A DNA stretch of 64,000 nt from Paraburkholderia tagetis. GTDB lineage: Bacteria > Pseudomonadota > Gammaproteobacteria > Burkholderiales > Burkholderiaceae. The notes under the pieces are model-generated. The model ran no database searches and was not told the DNA's origin. It saw only the letters and a list, made by a program, of their open reading frames with translations. Shown piece by piece: positions 9,094 to 18,674 of this stretch (position 1 is the first letter of the stretch; each line of letters starts with the position of its first letter). The DNA lies in NCBI RefSeq assembly GCF_022213065.1, contig NZ_JAKLJA010000009.1, forward strand, positions 155,964 to 219,963, read 5' to 3'. Both the position numbers and the translations under genes were made by a program.

Positions 9094-9909
9094 TCACTGC
9101 TTGCCGAACTCCGCGCCCATCTCCTTCGCGCGCGCATCGGCGGCCAGCGCGCCGCGCACGATCGCGTCCTTGATGGCCGATGCGTCGAACGAGGCGAGCG
9201 CTGCGGCGGTGGTGCCGCCCTTGGACGTCACGCGCTCGCGCAGCACCGCGGGCGGCTCGTCCGACTGCAGCGCGAGCTGAGCCGCGCCCGTGAAGGTTGC
9301 GATGGCGAGCGCGCGGCCTTGCTGCTCGTCCATGCCGAGCTGACGGGCGGCTTCTTCGAGCGCTTCGATGAAATAGAACACATAGGCCGGGCCGCTGCCC
9401 GAGATGGCCGTGACGGCGTCGATCTTGCTTTCGTCGTCGAACCAGACCGTCTGGCTGACCGCGCCGAGCACGTTCGACGCCAGTTCGCGGCCCGCCGCGT
9501 CGACGCCGCTGCCGGCGCAGAGACCCGTTGCGCCCATGCCGATCAGCGCGGGCGTATTGGGCATCGTGCGCACGACGCGCGAGTGGCCGCCCAGCCAGCG
9601 CGAGAGGTCCTCGATACGGATGCCCGCCATGATGCTGATCACGACCTGATGCGCGCCCAGATGCGGCGCGAGCGATTGTGCGACCGCCTTGGCGATCTGC
9701 GGCTTTACCGCGAGCAGGACCGCGTCGTATGCGGCGAGCGCGGCGTCGGCGGCCTCACCGGTACGGATGCCGAACTGATCCGTGTTGCGCTTGCGTGCGT
9801 CTTCGTTGGGGTCGATCGCGTACAGGTCGCTGGCGGAGACGCCCTTGCGGATCAAGCCGCCGATGATTGCAGCGGCCATGTTGCCGCCGCCGATGAAGGC
9901 AATTTTCAT
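9094..9909 (-). CDS. proC: pyrroline-5-carboxylate reductase ProC
   Basis: 271 residues; the last step of proline synthesis, NAD(P)H reduction of pyrroline-5-carboxylate. Start MKIAFIGGGNMAAAIIGGL shows the Rossmann dinucleotide-binding loop at the extreme N-terminus, which fixes the ATG at 9909. The C-terminal P5CR signature region (SGSGPAYVFYFIEALEEA and the GGTTAAAL helix) is intact. It lies 22 nt downstream of the yggS-type gene on the same strand, a pairing widespread in bacteria. Confidence 0.96.
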   Translation of the reverse strand: MKIAFIGGGNMAAAIIGGLIRKGVSASDLYAIDPNEDARKRNTDQFGIRTGEAADAALAAYDAVLLAVKPQIAKAVAQSLAPHLGAHQVVISIMAGIRIEDLSRWLGGHSRVVRTMPNTPALIGMGATGLCAGSGVDAAGRELASNVLGAVSQTVWFDDESKIDAVTAISGSGPAYVFYFIEALEEAARQLGMDEQQGRALAIATFTGAAQLALQSDEPPAVLRERVTSKGGTTAAALASFDASAIKDAIVRGALAADARAKEMGAEFGKQ

Positions 9910-9931
9910 GGTGATGGAGTGCGTCAGTGGA

Positions 9932-10636
9932 TCAGTGGGAGTAATCGCGCGCGCCGAAGATGGCGGTGCCGACGCGCACGATGGTCGCGCCTTCGAGCAC
10001 GGCGGCTTCAAGGTCCGCCGACATGCCCATCGATAGCGTGTCGAGCGCGAGGCCGTCGGCGCGCAGTGACTCGAAGAGTTCGCGCAACTGCCGGTGCGGC
10101 GCGCGCTGCGCGTCGAGCGTGCCTTCGGGCTCGGGAATCGACATGAGTCCACGCAGACGCAGGTTCGGCAAAGCGGCGATCGCATGCGCGACCTGCGCGG
10201 CTTCCTGGGGCGCCACGCCGCTCTTGGTCGCCTCGCCGCTCACGTTCACCTGCAGGCAGACGTTGAGCGGCGCCATGCCGGCCGGGCGCTGCTCGGAAAG
10301 GCGCTGCGCGATCTTGAGACGGTCGACGGAATGCACCCAGTCGAAACGCACCGCCACGAGGCGCGTCTTGTTCGATTGCAATGGTCCGATGAAATGCCAT
10401 TCGAGACTCGCACGCAGGTCGGCGAGCGCCTCGATCTTGTCCACGGCTTCCTGCACGTAGTTCTCGCCGAAAGCGCGCTGTCCCGCTGCGTGCGCGGCGC
10501 GCACATCTTGCGCGGGGAAGGTTTTCGATACCGCGAGCAGCGCGACGGATTCCGGCGCGCGGCCCGCATTGCGCGCAGCGGCGGCGATGCGCTGGCGGAC
10601 GGCTTCGAGATTGGGGGCGAAATCGGTCATCGACAT
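9932..10636 (-). CDS. yggS: YggS-family PLP-binding homeostasis protein
   Basis: About 234 residues from MSMTDFAPNL (ATG at 10636; the next ATG at 10630 is equally possible because neither has a clear Shine-Dalgarno). A cofactor-only alanine-racemase-fold protein that buffers free pyridoxal phosphate and affects amino-acid pools. The PLP lysine lies in LLAVSKTFP; GENYVQEA, WHFIGPLQSNK and LSMGMSADLEAA are family signatures. Immediately upstream of proC with a 22-nt gap, so co-transcribed. Confidence 0.94.
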   Translation of the reverse strand: MSMTDFAPNLEAVRQRIAAAARNAGRAPESVALLAVSKTFPAQDVRAAHAAGQRAFGENYVQEAVDKIEALADLRASLEWHFIGPLQSNKTRLVAVRFDWVHSVDRLKIAQRLSEQRPAGMAPLNVCLQVNVSGEATKSGVAPQEAAQVAHAIAALPNLRLRGLMSIPEPEGTLDAQRAPHRQLRELFESLRADGLALDTLSMGMSADLEAAVLEGATIVRVGTAIFGARDYSH

Positions 10637-10848
10637 GGAGGCCGGCCGCGGAATTGCCGCGCTTGCGCGCGTCCCGCGGCCGTAGTGGTGCACTGGTGCG
10701 AAAGGGCAATTATACGGACTATGCGGAGCGCGTCCGGCGCTCGAAATCCGGCATGCGGTTCGCCGAAAGTCCTACGCCGTATGGCCGACTGTTGGTGAAA
10801 GCGGCGCTTCGCTACGCTGGTTCATCACCGAAACTCAGCAAAACGCCC

Positions 10849-12078
10849 TCAGTTGGCCGCCAGCATATGTTCCACGAGCTCGATCCAGTGCGTGACCGGA
10901 ATGGTCGTGCCGCTTTGCAGGTGCGCGATGCAGCCGATGTTCGCCGAAACGATCAGTTGCGGCTCCAGCGCCTTGAGCCGGTCCACCTTCTGGTTGCGCA
11001 GCGTGTAGGACAGTCGCGGCTGCGTGATCGAATAGGTTCCGGCGGAGCCGCAGCACAGGTGGCTGTCCACGGGCAGGCGCACGTCCAGCCCGAGCGCGGC
11101 GAGCACCTTCTCCACGCCGCCGCGCAGTTGCTGGCCGTGCTGCAGCGTGCAGGGCGGGTGATACGCCACGGTCTGAATGCCGCGCCGGCGCGTGGCCGCG
11201 ATGAGCTGGTCCTGGAACGCGGGCAGGATCTCCGAAAGATCGCGCGTGAGCTCGGTAATGCGCTGCGCCTTCTCCGCATAGGCCGGGTCGTTGCGCAGCA
11301 GGTGTGCGTATTCCTTGACCGTCGCGCCGCACCCCGAGGCGTTCATGACGATTGCCTCCACGCCTTGCTCGACGTAGGGCCACCAGGCGTCGATGTTCGC
11401 GCGCACGTCGTCGAGCGCTTCGTCCACGTAACCCAGGTGCAGGCGGATCGCGCCGCAGCAGCCGGCCTGCTGCGCCACCACGGTTTCGATGCCGAGTGCG
11501 TCGAGCACGCGCGCCGTGGCCGCGTTGATGTTCGGCATCATCGAAGGCTGCACGCAGCCCGCGAGCATGAGCATCTTGCGCGGGTGCTTCGTGGTGGGCC
11601 AGGCGAGCGGACGCTGGCGTACCGGCACCTTGTCGCGCAGGCGTCGCGGCAGCAGCGTGCGCATCTGCTGGGCCACGCGCATGACTGGCGAAAACAGCAT
11701 GCGTTGCGGCAGGAAGCTTGCAAGGAAGCGGCGCGTGAGGCGCTGGCGCAACGGGCGCGACACCATCTGCTCGGCATGCTTGCGGCCCACTTCCACAAGC
11801 CGGCCGTATTGCACGCCGGATGGGCAGGTGGTCTCACAACTGCGGCAGGTCAGGCAGCGGTCCAGGTGCGTGAGCGTGCTCTTCGTCACCGGGGCGCCTT
11901 CCACCATCTGTTTCATCAGATAGATGCGCCCGCGAGGGCCGTCCAGCTCGTCGCCGAGCAACTGGTAGGTCGGGCAGGTCGCGGTACAGAAGCCGCAGTG
12001 CACGCACTTGCGCAGGACCGCGTCGGCTTCGTCGCCGTCGGGAGTGTTGCGAATGAAGTCCGCGAGGTTCGTCTGCAT
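10849..12078 (-). CDS. glcF: glycolate oxidase iron-sulfur subunit GlcF
   Basis: 409 residues. Passes electrons from the GlcDE flavoproteins to the respiratory chain. Two ferredoxin-type cysteine sets are present near the N-terminus (CVHCGFCTATCP and CLTCRSCETTCPSG), each for a [4Fe-4S] cluster. Two CCG-type cysteine-rich domains follow (QQAGCCGAIRLHLGY and HLCCGSAGTYS). The ATG at 12078 is 18 nt after the glcE stop, last in the glcD-E-F order on the minus strand. Confidence 0.95.
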   Translation of the reverse strand: MQTNLADFIRNTPDGDEADAVLRKCVHCGFCTATCPTYQLLGDELDGPRGRIYLMKQMVEGAPVTKSTLTHLDRCLTCRSCETTCPSGVQYGRLVEVGRKHAEQMVSRPLRQRLTRRFLASFLPQRMLFSPVMRVAQQMRTLLPRRLRDKVPVRQRPLAWPTTKHPRKMLMLAGCVQPSMMPNINAATARVLDALGIETVVAQQAGCCGAIRLHLGYVDEALDDVRANIDAWWPYVEQGVEAIVMNASGCGATVKEYAHLLRNDPAYAEKAQRITELTRDLSEILPAFQDQLIAATRRRGIQTVAYHPPCTLQHGQQLRGGVEKVLAALGLDVRLPVDSHLCCGSAGTYSITQPRLSYTLRNQKVDRLKALEPQLIVSANIGCIAHLQSGTTIPVTHWIELVEHMLAAN

Positions 12079-12096
12079 TGCCGCGTGAAGGTCTTG

Positions 12097-13194
12097 TCAG
12101 AAGTCGGAATAGAGGCGCCCGCGATTGAAGATGCGGGCCGGGTCGAACGCGGCCTTCAGGCCACGGTGGATTTTCATGAGCGGCGCGGGCAGGGGCGTGA
12201 ACACCCCGGCGCTGCGGTCGTAGTCGTGGCCGGTGCGGAACATCGTGGCATGACCGCCGGCCTGCTTCGCGCTGATGCGCACGGTTTGCGCGTCGGTTTC
12301 GGTGATCCACCAGCGTTGCGCGCCGCCCCATTCCATCAGTTGCGCGCCCGGCAACTGCAACGGCTCGGCAATCGAGGGCAATGCGAGGCGCCACAGCGCG
12401 GCACCGGGTGCAATCGAGGCGAAGAACGGGTCGGTCTGCTCGCGCAGTCCCGCCCAGAAGCGTTCCGCTTCCACAGCATCCACGACTTCGCCGCCCAGCG
12501 AGGTGCGCGCGGCCTTCACGCTCGCCTCCGCGCCCGCGAGCCGCACGGCGAGCGTGCCGTTGCGCCAGGCGCTGGCCGTCATCGGCAAAGGGTGGCCGCC
12601 CCATTCGTTGAGCTTGCGCACGGCGTCCGTGCCGTTCATGTCGAACTTGAGCGTGGTTTCCGCCTGTGGGACGGGCAGCACTTTCACCGAAAGCTCGAGA
12701 ATCAGGCCGAGCGTGCCGAGCGAGCCCGCCATCAGGCGCGAGACGTCGTATCCCGCCACATTCTTCACGACCTGGCCGCCAAAATGCAGCACCTCGCCGT
12801 GGCCGTTCATGACGACCGCGCCCAGCACGAAGTCGCGCGCGGAGCCCGCACTCGCGCGGCGCGGCCCGGCAATGCCCGCGGCAATGCAGCCGCCGAACGT
12901 GGTTTGGGGGCCGAAGTGGGGCGGCTCGAAGGGGAGCATCTGGCCGTGCGCCGCGAGCGCATGTTCGATCTCGAGCAGCGGCGTGCCGGCGCGCGCCGTG
13001 ATGACGAGTTCGGCCGGGTCGTAAGAAACGATGCCCCGGTGCGCGCGCGTGTCGAGAACCTCGCCCTCGAGCGTCTGGCCATACCAGTCCTTCGTGCCGC
13101 CGCCGCGTATGCGCAGCGTGCGCCCGTCTGCGCTCGCCGAGCGAATGCGCTCGGACCAGACCGTGACGATGTCGTCCTCTTCCATGATTTCCAT
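12097..13194 (-). CDS. glcE: glycolate oxidase FAD-binding subunit GlcE
   Basis: 365 residues; the second flavin subunit of glycolate oxidase (glycolate to glyoxylate). FAD_binding_4 features include RIRGGGTKDWYG, TFGGCIAAGIAGPRR and GGQVVKNVAGYDVSRLMAGSLGTLG. It is shorter than GlcD because it lacks the full C-terminal FAD-oxidase cap, as usual for GlcE. The start is either Met1 (13194) or Met4; the first is taken. It lies between glcD and glcF, with a 186-nt gap to glcD. Confidence 0.94.
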   Translation of the reverse strand: MEIMEEDDIVTVWSERIRSASADGRTLRIRGGGTKDWYGQTLEGEVLDTRAHRGIVSYDPAELVITARAGTPLLEIEHALAAHGQMLPFEPPHFGPQTTFGGCIAAGIAGPRRASAGSARDFVLGAVVMNGHGEVLHFGGQVVKNVAGYDVSRLMAGSLGTLGLILELSVKVLPVPQAETTLKFDMNGTDAVRKLNEWGGHPLPMTASAWRNGTLAVRLAGAEASVKAARTSLGGEVVDAVEAERFWAGLREQTDPFFASIAPGAALWRLALPSIAEPLQLPGAQLMEWGGAQRWWITETDAQTVRISAKQAGGHATMFRTGHDYDRSAGVFTPLPAPLMKIHRGLKAAFDPARIFNRGRLYSDF

Positions 13195-13359
13195 GGCGTG
13201 TTTGTCGTTGTGGTTCGTTCGATTGTACTGACGCGCCTCACTCTGGCAACCCGGGGCAGGCCCGCATGGTGGCGCGGGACGTTCCCGCGATGCGCACCGA
13301 CGCGCGCCGGCTCGCGGCGCGCGAGCGGAACCCAGGCGGAACCCGGCAATGCGGGTTGG

Positions 13360-13392
13360 AAGCGCGGTTTAAAGCGCGGTTTAAAAGCGCGG
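13360..13392. repeat. short tandem repeat at the glcD 3' end
   Basis: AAGCGCGGTTTA occurs twice head to tail with a third partial copy, overlapping the glcD stop codon and continuing into the glcD-glcE gap. Replication slippage here could alter the last GlcD codons. No function inferred. Confidence 0.6.
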
Positions 13393-14886
13393 CAGATCCG
13401 GATGCGGCAGCAGATTCCCGCGCACGTGCATCCTGCCGTATTCGGCGCAGCGCGCCCGCGTGGGGATGCCCTTGTCGGGGTTGAGCAGGCCGGCCGGGTC
13501 GAAGGCATGCTTCACGGCGTGAAAAGCGTCGCGCTCCTCGCGCGAGAACTGCACGCACATCGAATTGATCTTCTCGATGCCCACGCCGTGCTCGCCCGTG
13601 ACCGTGCCGCCCAGCTCCACGCAGGTTTCGAGGATGTCCGAGCCGAACGCCTCGGCGCGGTGCCACTCGTCGAGATCGTTGCCGTTGAAGAGAATGAGCG
13701 GGTGCATGTTGCCGTCGCCCGCATGGAACACGTTGATGCAGCGCAGCCGGTATTGCGCCTCCATCTCGTGGATGCGCGCAAGCAGCGGTCCGATCGCGCG
13801 GCGCGGCACGGTGCCGTCCATGCAGTAATAGTCGGGCGAAATGCGGCCCGCCGCCGGAAACGCGTTCTTGCGGCCCGACCAGAAACGCAGCCGTTCTTCT
13901 TCGGTGCGCGAGATCTGGATGCGCGTTGCGCCGTTCTCGCGCAGCACGACGGTCATGCGGGCGATTTCCTCGGCGACTTCTTCGGGCGTGCCGTCGGATT
14001 CGCACAGCAGGATCGCAGCGGCGTCGAGGTCGTAGCCCGCGTTGACGAACTCTTCCACCGCGCGCGTGGCGGGCTTGTCCATCATCTCGAGGCCTGCGGG
14101 AATGATGCCCGCGGCGATGATGCCCGCCACCGCGTCGCCGCCTTTCACGACGTCGTCGAAGCTCGCCATGATCACCTGCGCCGTCTGCGGGCGCGGAATC
14201 AGCTTGACCGTGACCTCGGTGACGATGGCGAACATGCCCTCGCTGCCGATCATCACCGCGAGCAGATCGAGGCCCGGCGCATCGGGGCCGAGCGAGCCGA
14301 ACTCGACGATCTCGGCGTCCATCGTCACCGCGCGCACGCGCAGCACGTTGTGCACGGTGAGGCCGTACTTGAGGCAATGCACGCCGCCCGAATTCTCGGA
14401 GACGTTGCCGCCGATCGTGCAGGCGATCTGCGACGACGGGTCGGGCGCGTAATAGAGGCCGTAAGGCGCGGCCGCCTCGGACACCGCGAGGTTGCGCACG
14501 CCGGGCTGCACGGTGGCCGTGCGCGCGTAGGGGTCGACTTCGAGAATGCGCTTGAAGCGCGCGAGGGAAAGCACGATGCCGTGGCGGATCGGCATGGCGC
14601 CGCCCGAGAGGCCCGTGCCCGCGCCGCGCGGCACGATCGGCACGTCCAGGCGCCGGCAGATCTGCACGATGCGCTGCACCTGCGACTCCGTTTCCGGCAG
14701 CGCCACAGCAAGCGGCAGCCGCCGGTAGGCCGCGAGCCCGTCGCAATCATAGGCGACCGTGTCTTCTTCCCGATGCAGCAGGCAGTGCGCGGGCAGCACC
14801 GCCATCAACGCCTGAACCACTTCGCGCTGCCGTTGCGCGAGGACTTCCGGCGTGAGCTCAGGCAAACTCGCCTCCGGTGCGTTCAT
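13381..14886 (-). CDS. glcD: glycolate oxidase catalytic flavoprotein GlcD
   Basis: 501 residues from MNAPEASLPEL; the ATG at 14886 has GGAGGAG a few bases upstream, so the longer frame is rejected. The FAD-binding PCMH region includes PRGAGTGLSGG, IGGNVSENSGG and GSEGMFAIVTEVTVKL. The C-terminal FAD-oxidase domain has FHAGDGNMHP and TGEHGVGIEKI. First gene of glcD-E-F; with the dld-like gene directly upstream the block handles 2-hydroxy acids. The sequence does not exclude use of other 2-hydroxy acids. Confidence 0.95.
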   Translation of the reverse strand: MNAPEASLPELTPEVLAQRQREVVQALMAVLPAHCLLHREEDTVAYDCDGLAAYRRLPLAVALPETESQVQRIVQICRRLDVPIVPRGAGTGLSGGAMPIRHGIVLSLARFKRILEVDPYARTATVQPGVRNLAVSEAAAPYGLYYAPDPSSQIACTIGGNVSENSGGVHCLKYGLTVHNVLRVRAVTMDAEIVEFGSLGPDAPGLDLLAVMIGSEGMFAIVTEVTVKLIPRPQTAQVIMASFDDVVKGGDAVAGIIAAGIIPAGLEMMDKPATRAVEEFVNAGYDLDAAAILLCESDGTPEEVAEEIARMTVVLRENGATRIQISRTEEERLRFWSGRKNAFPAAGRISPDYYCMDGTVPRRAIGPLLARIHEMEAQYRLRCINVFHAGDGNMHPLILFNGNDLDEWHRAEAFGSDILETCVELGGTVTGEHGVGIEKINSMCVQFSREERDAFHAVKHAFDPAGLLNPDKGIPTRARCAEYGRMHVRGNLLPHPDLPRF

Positions 14887-15033
14887 GTCTCCTCCGGTCC
14901 CATGCAGGATGATTGTTGCCCGTTCGTTGTCGGGATATGGCTGATTACGGTCCGCATATTGTTTGCCCGGGCCGTTGCACCCCACGTAGCTTGCCCGGGT
15001 TCGATCGGGGCGGTCAAACCCAGGCGTTCGGGA

Positions 15034-16458
15034 CTACACCGCCCAACTGAAAATCTTGCCGGGGTTCATCAGATTGTGCGGATCGAGTGCGTGCTTGATG
15101 GCGCGCATCGTGTCGATCGTATCGGCGCCGTGCTCCTCCACGAGGAAGTCCATCTTGTGCAGCCCCACGCCGTGCTCGCCCGTGCAGGTGCCGTCCATCC
15201 GGATCGCGCGCTGCACGATGCGGTGGTTCAGGCGTTCGGCTTCCTCGATTTCCTCGGGCTTGTCCGGATCGATGAGGATCGCGACGTGGAAATTGCCGTC
15301 GCCCACGTGGCCCACGATCGGGCAGGGCAGCGGCGAAGCCTTGAGGTCGGCCTCGGTCTCCACCACGCATTCGGCGAGGCGCGAGATCGGCACGCAGACG
15401 TCCGTCGTCACGGCGCGGCAGCCGGGCTTGAGCTGCAGCATCGCGAAGTAGGCGCTGTGGCGCGCGTTCCACAGGCGGTTGCGGTCTTCGGGGCGCGTGG
15501 CCCATTCGAAACCTTCGCCGCCGTTTTGCGCGGCCAGCTCCTGCACGAGCTGCGCCTGCTCTGCCACGCCGGCTTCGGTGCCATGGAACTCGAAGAAGAG
15601 CGTGTGCTTTTCGCGCAGCGTCAGATTCGAATGACGATTGATCGCGCGCACCGCGAGCGAATCGATGAATTCCACGCGCGCGATCGGCACGCCCATCTGG
15701 ATCGTCTCGATGACCGTGCGCACGGCCTCGGCCATCGACCCGAACGCGCACACCGCCGCGGACACCGCTTCGGGCTGCGGATAGAGCCGCAGCGTGATTT
15801 CGGTGATCACGCCGAGCGTGCCTTCGGAGCCTACGAAAAGACGCGTGAGGTCGTACCCCGCCGACGACTTGCGCGCGCGCGTGCCGGTCTTGACGACGCG
15901 GCCGTCCGCGAGCACGGCGGTGAGGCCGAGCACGTTCTCGCGCATCGTGCCGTAGCGCACGGCGTTGGTGCCGGAGGCGCGCGTTGCCGACATGCCGCCG
16001 ATGCTCGCGTCCGCGCCCGGGTCGATCGGGAAGAAGAGGCCGGTGTCGCGCAGCGCTTCATTCAATGCCTTGCGCGAGATGCCGGGCTCGACGGTGACGG
16101 TGAGGTCTTCGGCGTTGATCGACAGCACGCGGTTCATCTGCGAGAGGTCGATCGAGACGCCGCCCTGGACCGCGAGCAGATGGCCTTCGAGCGACGAGCC
16201 GTTGCCATACGGAATGATCGGCACGCCATATTGCGCGCACAGTTTCACGATGGACTGGATCTCTTCGGTGTTATGCGCGAAGACGACGGCGTCGGGCAGT
16301 TGCGGGTCGAACGGCGATTCGTCGCGGCCATGATGGGTGCGTACGGCTTCGGACGTGGAGACGCGTTCGCCGAACGCGCTGCGCAGTGTGTCGAGGAGAT
16401 CGGTGGGGAACGGGCGGCGAGGAACGGACGTACGGGCCAGCGGCGCGGGGTGGTTCAC
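15034..16458 (-). CDS. FAD-binding D-lactate dehydrogenase (cytochrome)-like oxidoreductase
   Basis: 474 residues of the same PCMH flavoprotein superfamily as GlcD but closer to D-lactate:cytochrome c oxidoreductases (Dld1/LDHD type). Visible motifs: PYGNGSSLEGH, IGGMSATRASGTNAVRYGTMRENV, GSEGTLGVITEITL, GHVGDGNFHVAI and TGEHGVGLHKMDFL. No signal peptide or transmembrane segment. It lies upstream of glcD on the same strand with a gap of about 150 nt, so it may be co-regulated. Substrate (D-lactate or another D-2-hydroxy acid) cannot be fixed from sequence. Confidence 0.88.
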   Translation of the reverse strand: MNHPAPLARTSVPRRPFPTDLLDTLRSAFGERVSTSEAVRTHHGRDESPFDPQLPDAVVFAHNTEEIQSIVKLCAQYGVPIIPYGNGSSLEGHLLAVQGGVSIDLSQMNRVLSINAEDLTVTVEPGISRKALNEALRDTGLFFPIDPGADASIGGMSATRASGTNAVRYGTMRENVLGLTAVLADGRVVKTGTRARKSSAGYDLTRLFVGSEGTLGVITEITLRLYPQPEAVSAAVCAFGSMAEAVRTVIETIQMGVPIARVEFIDSLAVRAINRHSNLTLREKHTLFFEFHGTEAGVAEQAQLVQELAAQNGGEGFEWATRPEDRNRLWNARHSAYFAMLQLKPGCRAVTTDVCVPISRLAECVVETEADLKASPLPCPIVGHVGDGNFHVAILIDPDKPEEIEEAERLNHRIVQRAIRMDGTCTGEHGVGLHKMDFLVEEHGADTIDTMRAIKHALDPHNLMNPGKIFSWAV

Positions 16459-16638
16459 GCGGGGGTCTCCTTCGTTTGAACGTAATATTCAGCGCGTTTC
16501 ATTTTACGCTCAAGGTTCGCTAGCGCGTCCTGCCGCCTGCGACGCGTTCGGGAATCGGCCCCGGGGCACGCGGGACACGCCCGGCTTTCGCGCGCGACAA
16601 TGGCCATTCCACCTGTTTGCTATTCGGAGAGACACATC

Positions 16639-17253
16639 ATGGGCAACCGCCTGAGCAAGATCGCCACGCGCACCGGCGACGACGGCACGACGGGCCTCGG
16701 CGACGGCAGCCGCGTGCGCAAGGACGACACGCGCATCGCCGCGATCGGCGAGGTCGACGAACTGAATTCGCACATCGGCGTGCTGCTGTGCGAGACGCTG
16801 CCCGACGACGTGCGCGCCGCGCTCACGGCGATCCAGCACGACCTGTTCGACCTGGGCGGCGAGTTGTGCATGCCAGGACACGCCATCGTCACGGACGCGC
16901 ACCTCGCGCGCCTCGACGGCTGGCTTGCCGAGTACAACGCCACGCTGCCGCCGCTCAAGGAGTTCATCCTGCCAGGCGGCTCGCGCGCGGCGGCGCTCGC
17001 GCATGTTTGCCGCACCGTGTGCCGGCGCGCGGAGCGCCTGATCGTGGCGCTCGGCGCCGAGCAGGAGGCCCGTGCGGCGAGTCCATCCGACGCGCCGCTC
17101 GTGCAAATGCCGCGCCGCTACGTGAACCGGCTCTCCGACCTGATGTTCGTGTTCGCGCGCGTGCTCAACCGCGCGGCAGGCGGTGCCGATGTGCTCTGGC
17201 GCCACGACCGCGGTGCAACAAATGGATTGCCCGACACTGGCTCGGAAGAATAA
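16639..17253 (+). CDS. PduO-type cob(I)alamin adenosyltransferase
   Basis: 204 residues from MGNRLSKIATRTGDDGTTGL; the ATG at 16639 is preceded by GGAGAG. Transfers adenosyl from ATP to cob(I)alamin, making coenzyme B12. The signature TRTGDDGTTGLGDGSRVRKDD, E-V-D-E-LNSHIG and the C-terminal RRAERL...NRLSDLMFVFARVLNR define the PduO/MMAB trimeric family rather than CobA. It stands alone between the divergent dld-like gene and hmp. Confidence 0.93.
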   Translation: MGNRLSKIATRTGDDGTTGLGDGSRVRKDDTRIAAIGEVDELNSHIGVLLCETLPDDVRAALTAIQHDLFDLGGELCMPGHAIVTDAHLARLDGWLAEYNATLPPLKEFILPGGSRAAALAHVCRTVCRRAERLIVALGAEQEARAASPSDAPLVQMPRRYVNRLSDLMFVFARVLNRAAGGADVLWRHDRGATNGLPDTGSEE

Positions 17254-17386
17254 AGGGATCGAAGCGAAGCGGCTGAAGAACAGCGCGCGGCCTGCAAATC
17301 CGGCCACCGATCCCGCTCGTCGTCCGCAATCAGGACAATTCAGGAAAATGCTGGGGTGCGACAAAATGCCTGGCCGGCGTGTCTCT

Positions 17387-17415
17387 TTAAACATGTATCG
17401 TATCTGCATGTTTAA
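17387..17415 (+). promoter_or_regulatory. NsrR-like operator of hmp
   Basis: An almost perfect inverted repeat: TTAAACATG at 17387-17395 and CATGTTTAA at 17407-17415, with TATCGTATCTG between. Its inner 23 bp have the 11-1-11 layout of known NsrR sites (AAGATGCAT-type arms; here AACATGTAT / TGCATGTT). It ends directly before the hmp ribosome-binding site AAGGAG, so bound repressor would block transcription through the start. The regulator gene is not in the window. Confidence 0.6.
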
Positions 17416-17430
17416 CAAGGAGAAGCCGCA

Positions 17431-18636
17431 ATGACTGCGCTCACCGCTGACCAGATCGCCCGCGTCAAGGCCACCGCGCCCGTTTTCGCCGAACATGGCG
17501 CTACCATCACGAAGCACTTCTACAAGCGGATGTTCAAGGCGCATCCGGAACTGAAGAACATCTTCAACCAGACGCACCAGAAGAGCGGCAGCCAGCCCGA
17601 AACGCTCGCCCGCGCGGTCTACGCATACGCGGCGAATATCGACAACCTCGGCGCGCTCGGCGGCGCGGTCTCGCACATCGCGAACAAGCACGCGAGCCTG
17701 AACATCCGTCCGGAGCACTATCCGATCGTCGGCCGTCACTTGCTGGGTGCCGTGGTGGACGTGCTCGGCGAAGCCGTCGATCAACCCACGCTCGATGCCT
17801 GGGCGGTTGCCTACGAGCAACTCGCGAACATCATGATCGGTGCGGAGGCGAAGCTCTATGAAGCGGCGCCGTGGAGCGGCTTCCGTCCGTTCAAGGTGAT
17901 GCGCAAGCACATCGAAAGCGACGAAATCACCTCGTTCTATCTCGCGCCCGCCGACGGCGCGCCGGCCGGCGGCTTCGAGCCGGGCCAGTACGTGAGCGTG
18001 ACGCGCTATGTCGACAAGCTGGGCGTCGATCAGCCGCGCCAGTACAGCCTCTCCGACGCGCCGCACGGTCGCTGGCTGCGCATCTCGGTCAAGCGTGAAG
18101 ACGGCCGCGGCGGAGTGGAGCCGGGCCACGTCTCGAACCTGATGCATGCCGGTGTGGAAGAGGGCGCGGTCGTGCACGTGAGCGCGCCGATGGGCGAATT
18201 CAAGCTCGATCGCAAGAAGACCACGCCGGTCGTGCTGATGAGTGGCGGCGTGGGCATCACGCCGATGGTGTCGATGCTCGCCACGTTGATGGCCGAGCGC
18301 AGCGAGCGCAAGGTGACCTTTGTGCATGCTTGCCGCGACAAGCGCGTACATGCGTTCCAAAGCTGGCTGCGCCATAACTCGGCCGAGCATCCGAACGTCA
18401 AGTGCGTGGTGTTCTACGAGGAAGTGGGCGCGTACGACCGCGTGGGCGTTGACTACGACTTCGAAGGTCGCGTTGATCTCGATCGCATTGCCGCCGACGC
18501 AATCCTGCCGGATGCCGACTACTACGTCTGCGGCCCGGTCGCGTTCATGCGCGCGCAGCGCGACGCGCTCGTCGAGCGCGGCGTGGATCCTGCACGCATC
18601 CACACGGAAATCTTCGGCTCGGGCATGCTCGATTGA
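17431..18636 (+). CDS. hmp: flavohaemoglobin, nitric oxide dioxygenase Hmp
   Basis: 401 residues, the family length. Converts NO and O2 to nitrate using NAD(P)H and FAD. A globin domain covers about residues 1-140 with proximal His87 (ANKHASL). An FAD domain follows (RQYSLSDAP) and then an NAD domain (GGVGITPMVSMLA, ending FGSGMLD). AAGGAG lies 8 nt before the ATG. The NsrR-like palindrome immediately upstream suggests NO-responsive derepression. Single gene followed by two terminator hairpins. Confidence 0.97.
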   Translation: MTALTADQIARVKATAPVFAEHGATITKHFYKRMFKAHPELKNIFNQTHQKSGSQPETLARAVYAYAANIDNLGALGGAVSHIANKHASLNIRPEHYPIVGRHLLGAVVDVLGEAVDQPTLDAWAVAYEQLANIMIGAEAKLYEAAPWSGFRPFKVMRKHIESDEITSFYLAPADGAPAGGFEPGQYVSVTRYVDKLGVDQPRQYSLSDAPHGRWLRISVKREDGRGGVEPGHVSNLMHAGVEEGAVVHVSAPMGEFKLDRKKTTPVVLMSGGVGITPMVSMLATLMAERSERKVTFVHACRDKRVHAFQSWLRHNSAEHPNVKCVVFYEEVGAYDRVGVDYDFEGRVDLDRIAADAILPDADYYVCGPVAFMRAQRDALVERGVDPARIHTEIFGSGMLD

Positions 18637-18674
18637 GGTCAGGCGGCGTCTGCGGTTACTGCTGCCGCAGATGC

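Noticed and set aside
10654..16479. A 1941-codon open frame on the plus strand
   Set aside because: It is antisense to glcF, glcE, glcD and the dld-like gene, which have clear motifs on the other strand. Long antisense frames arise from high GC at third codon positions; its composition is Arg/His/Ala-rich with no domain.
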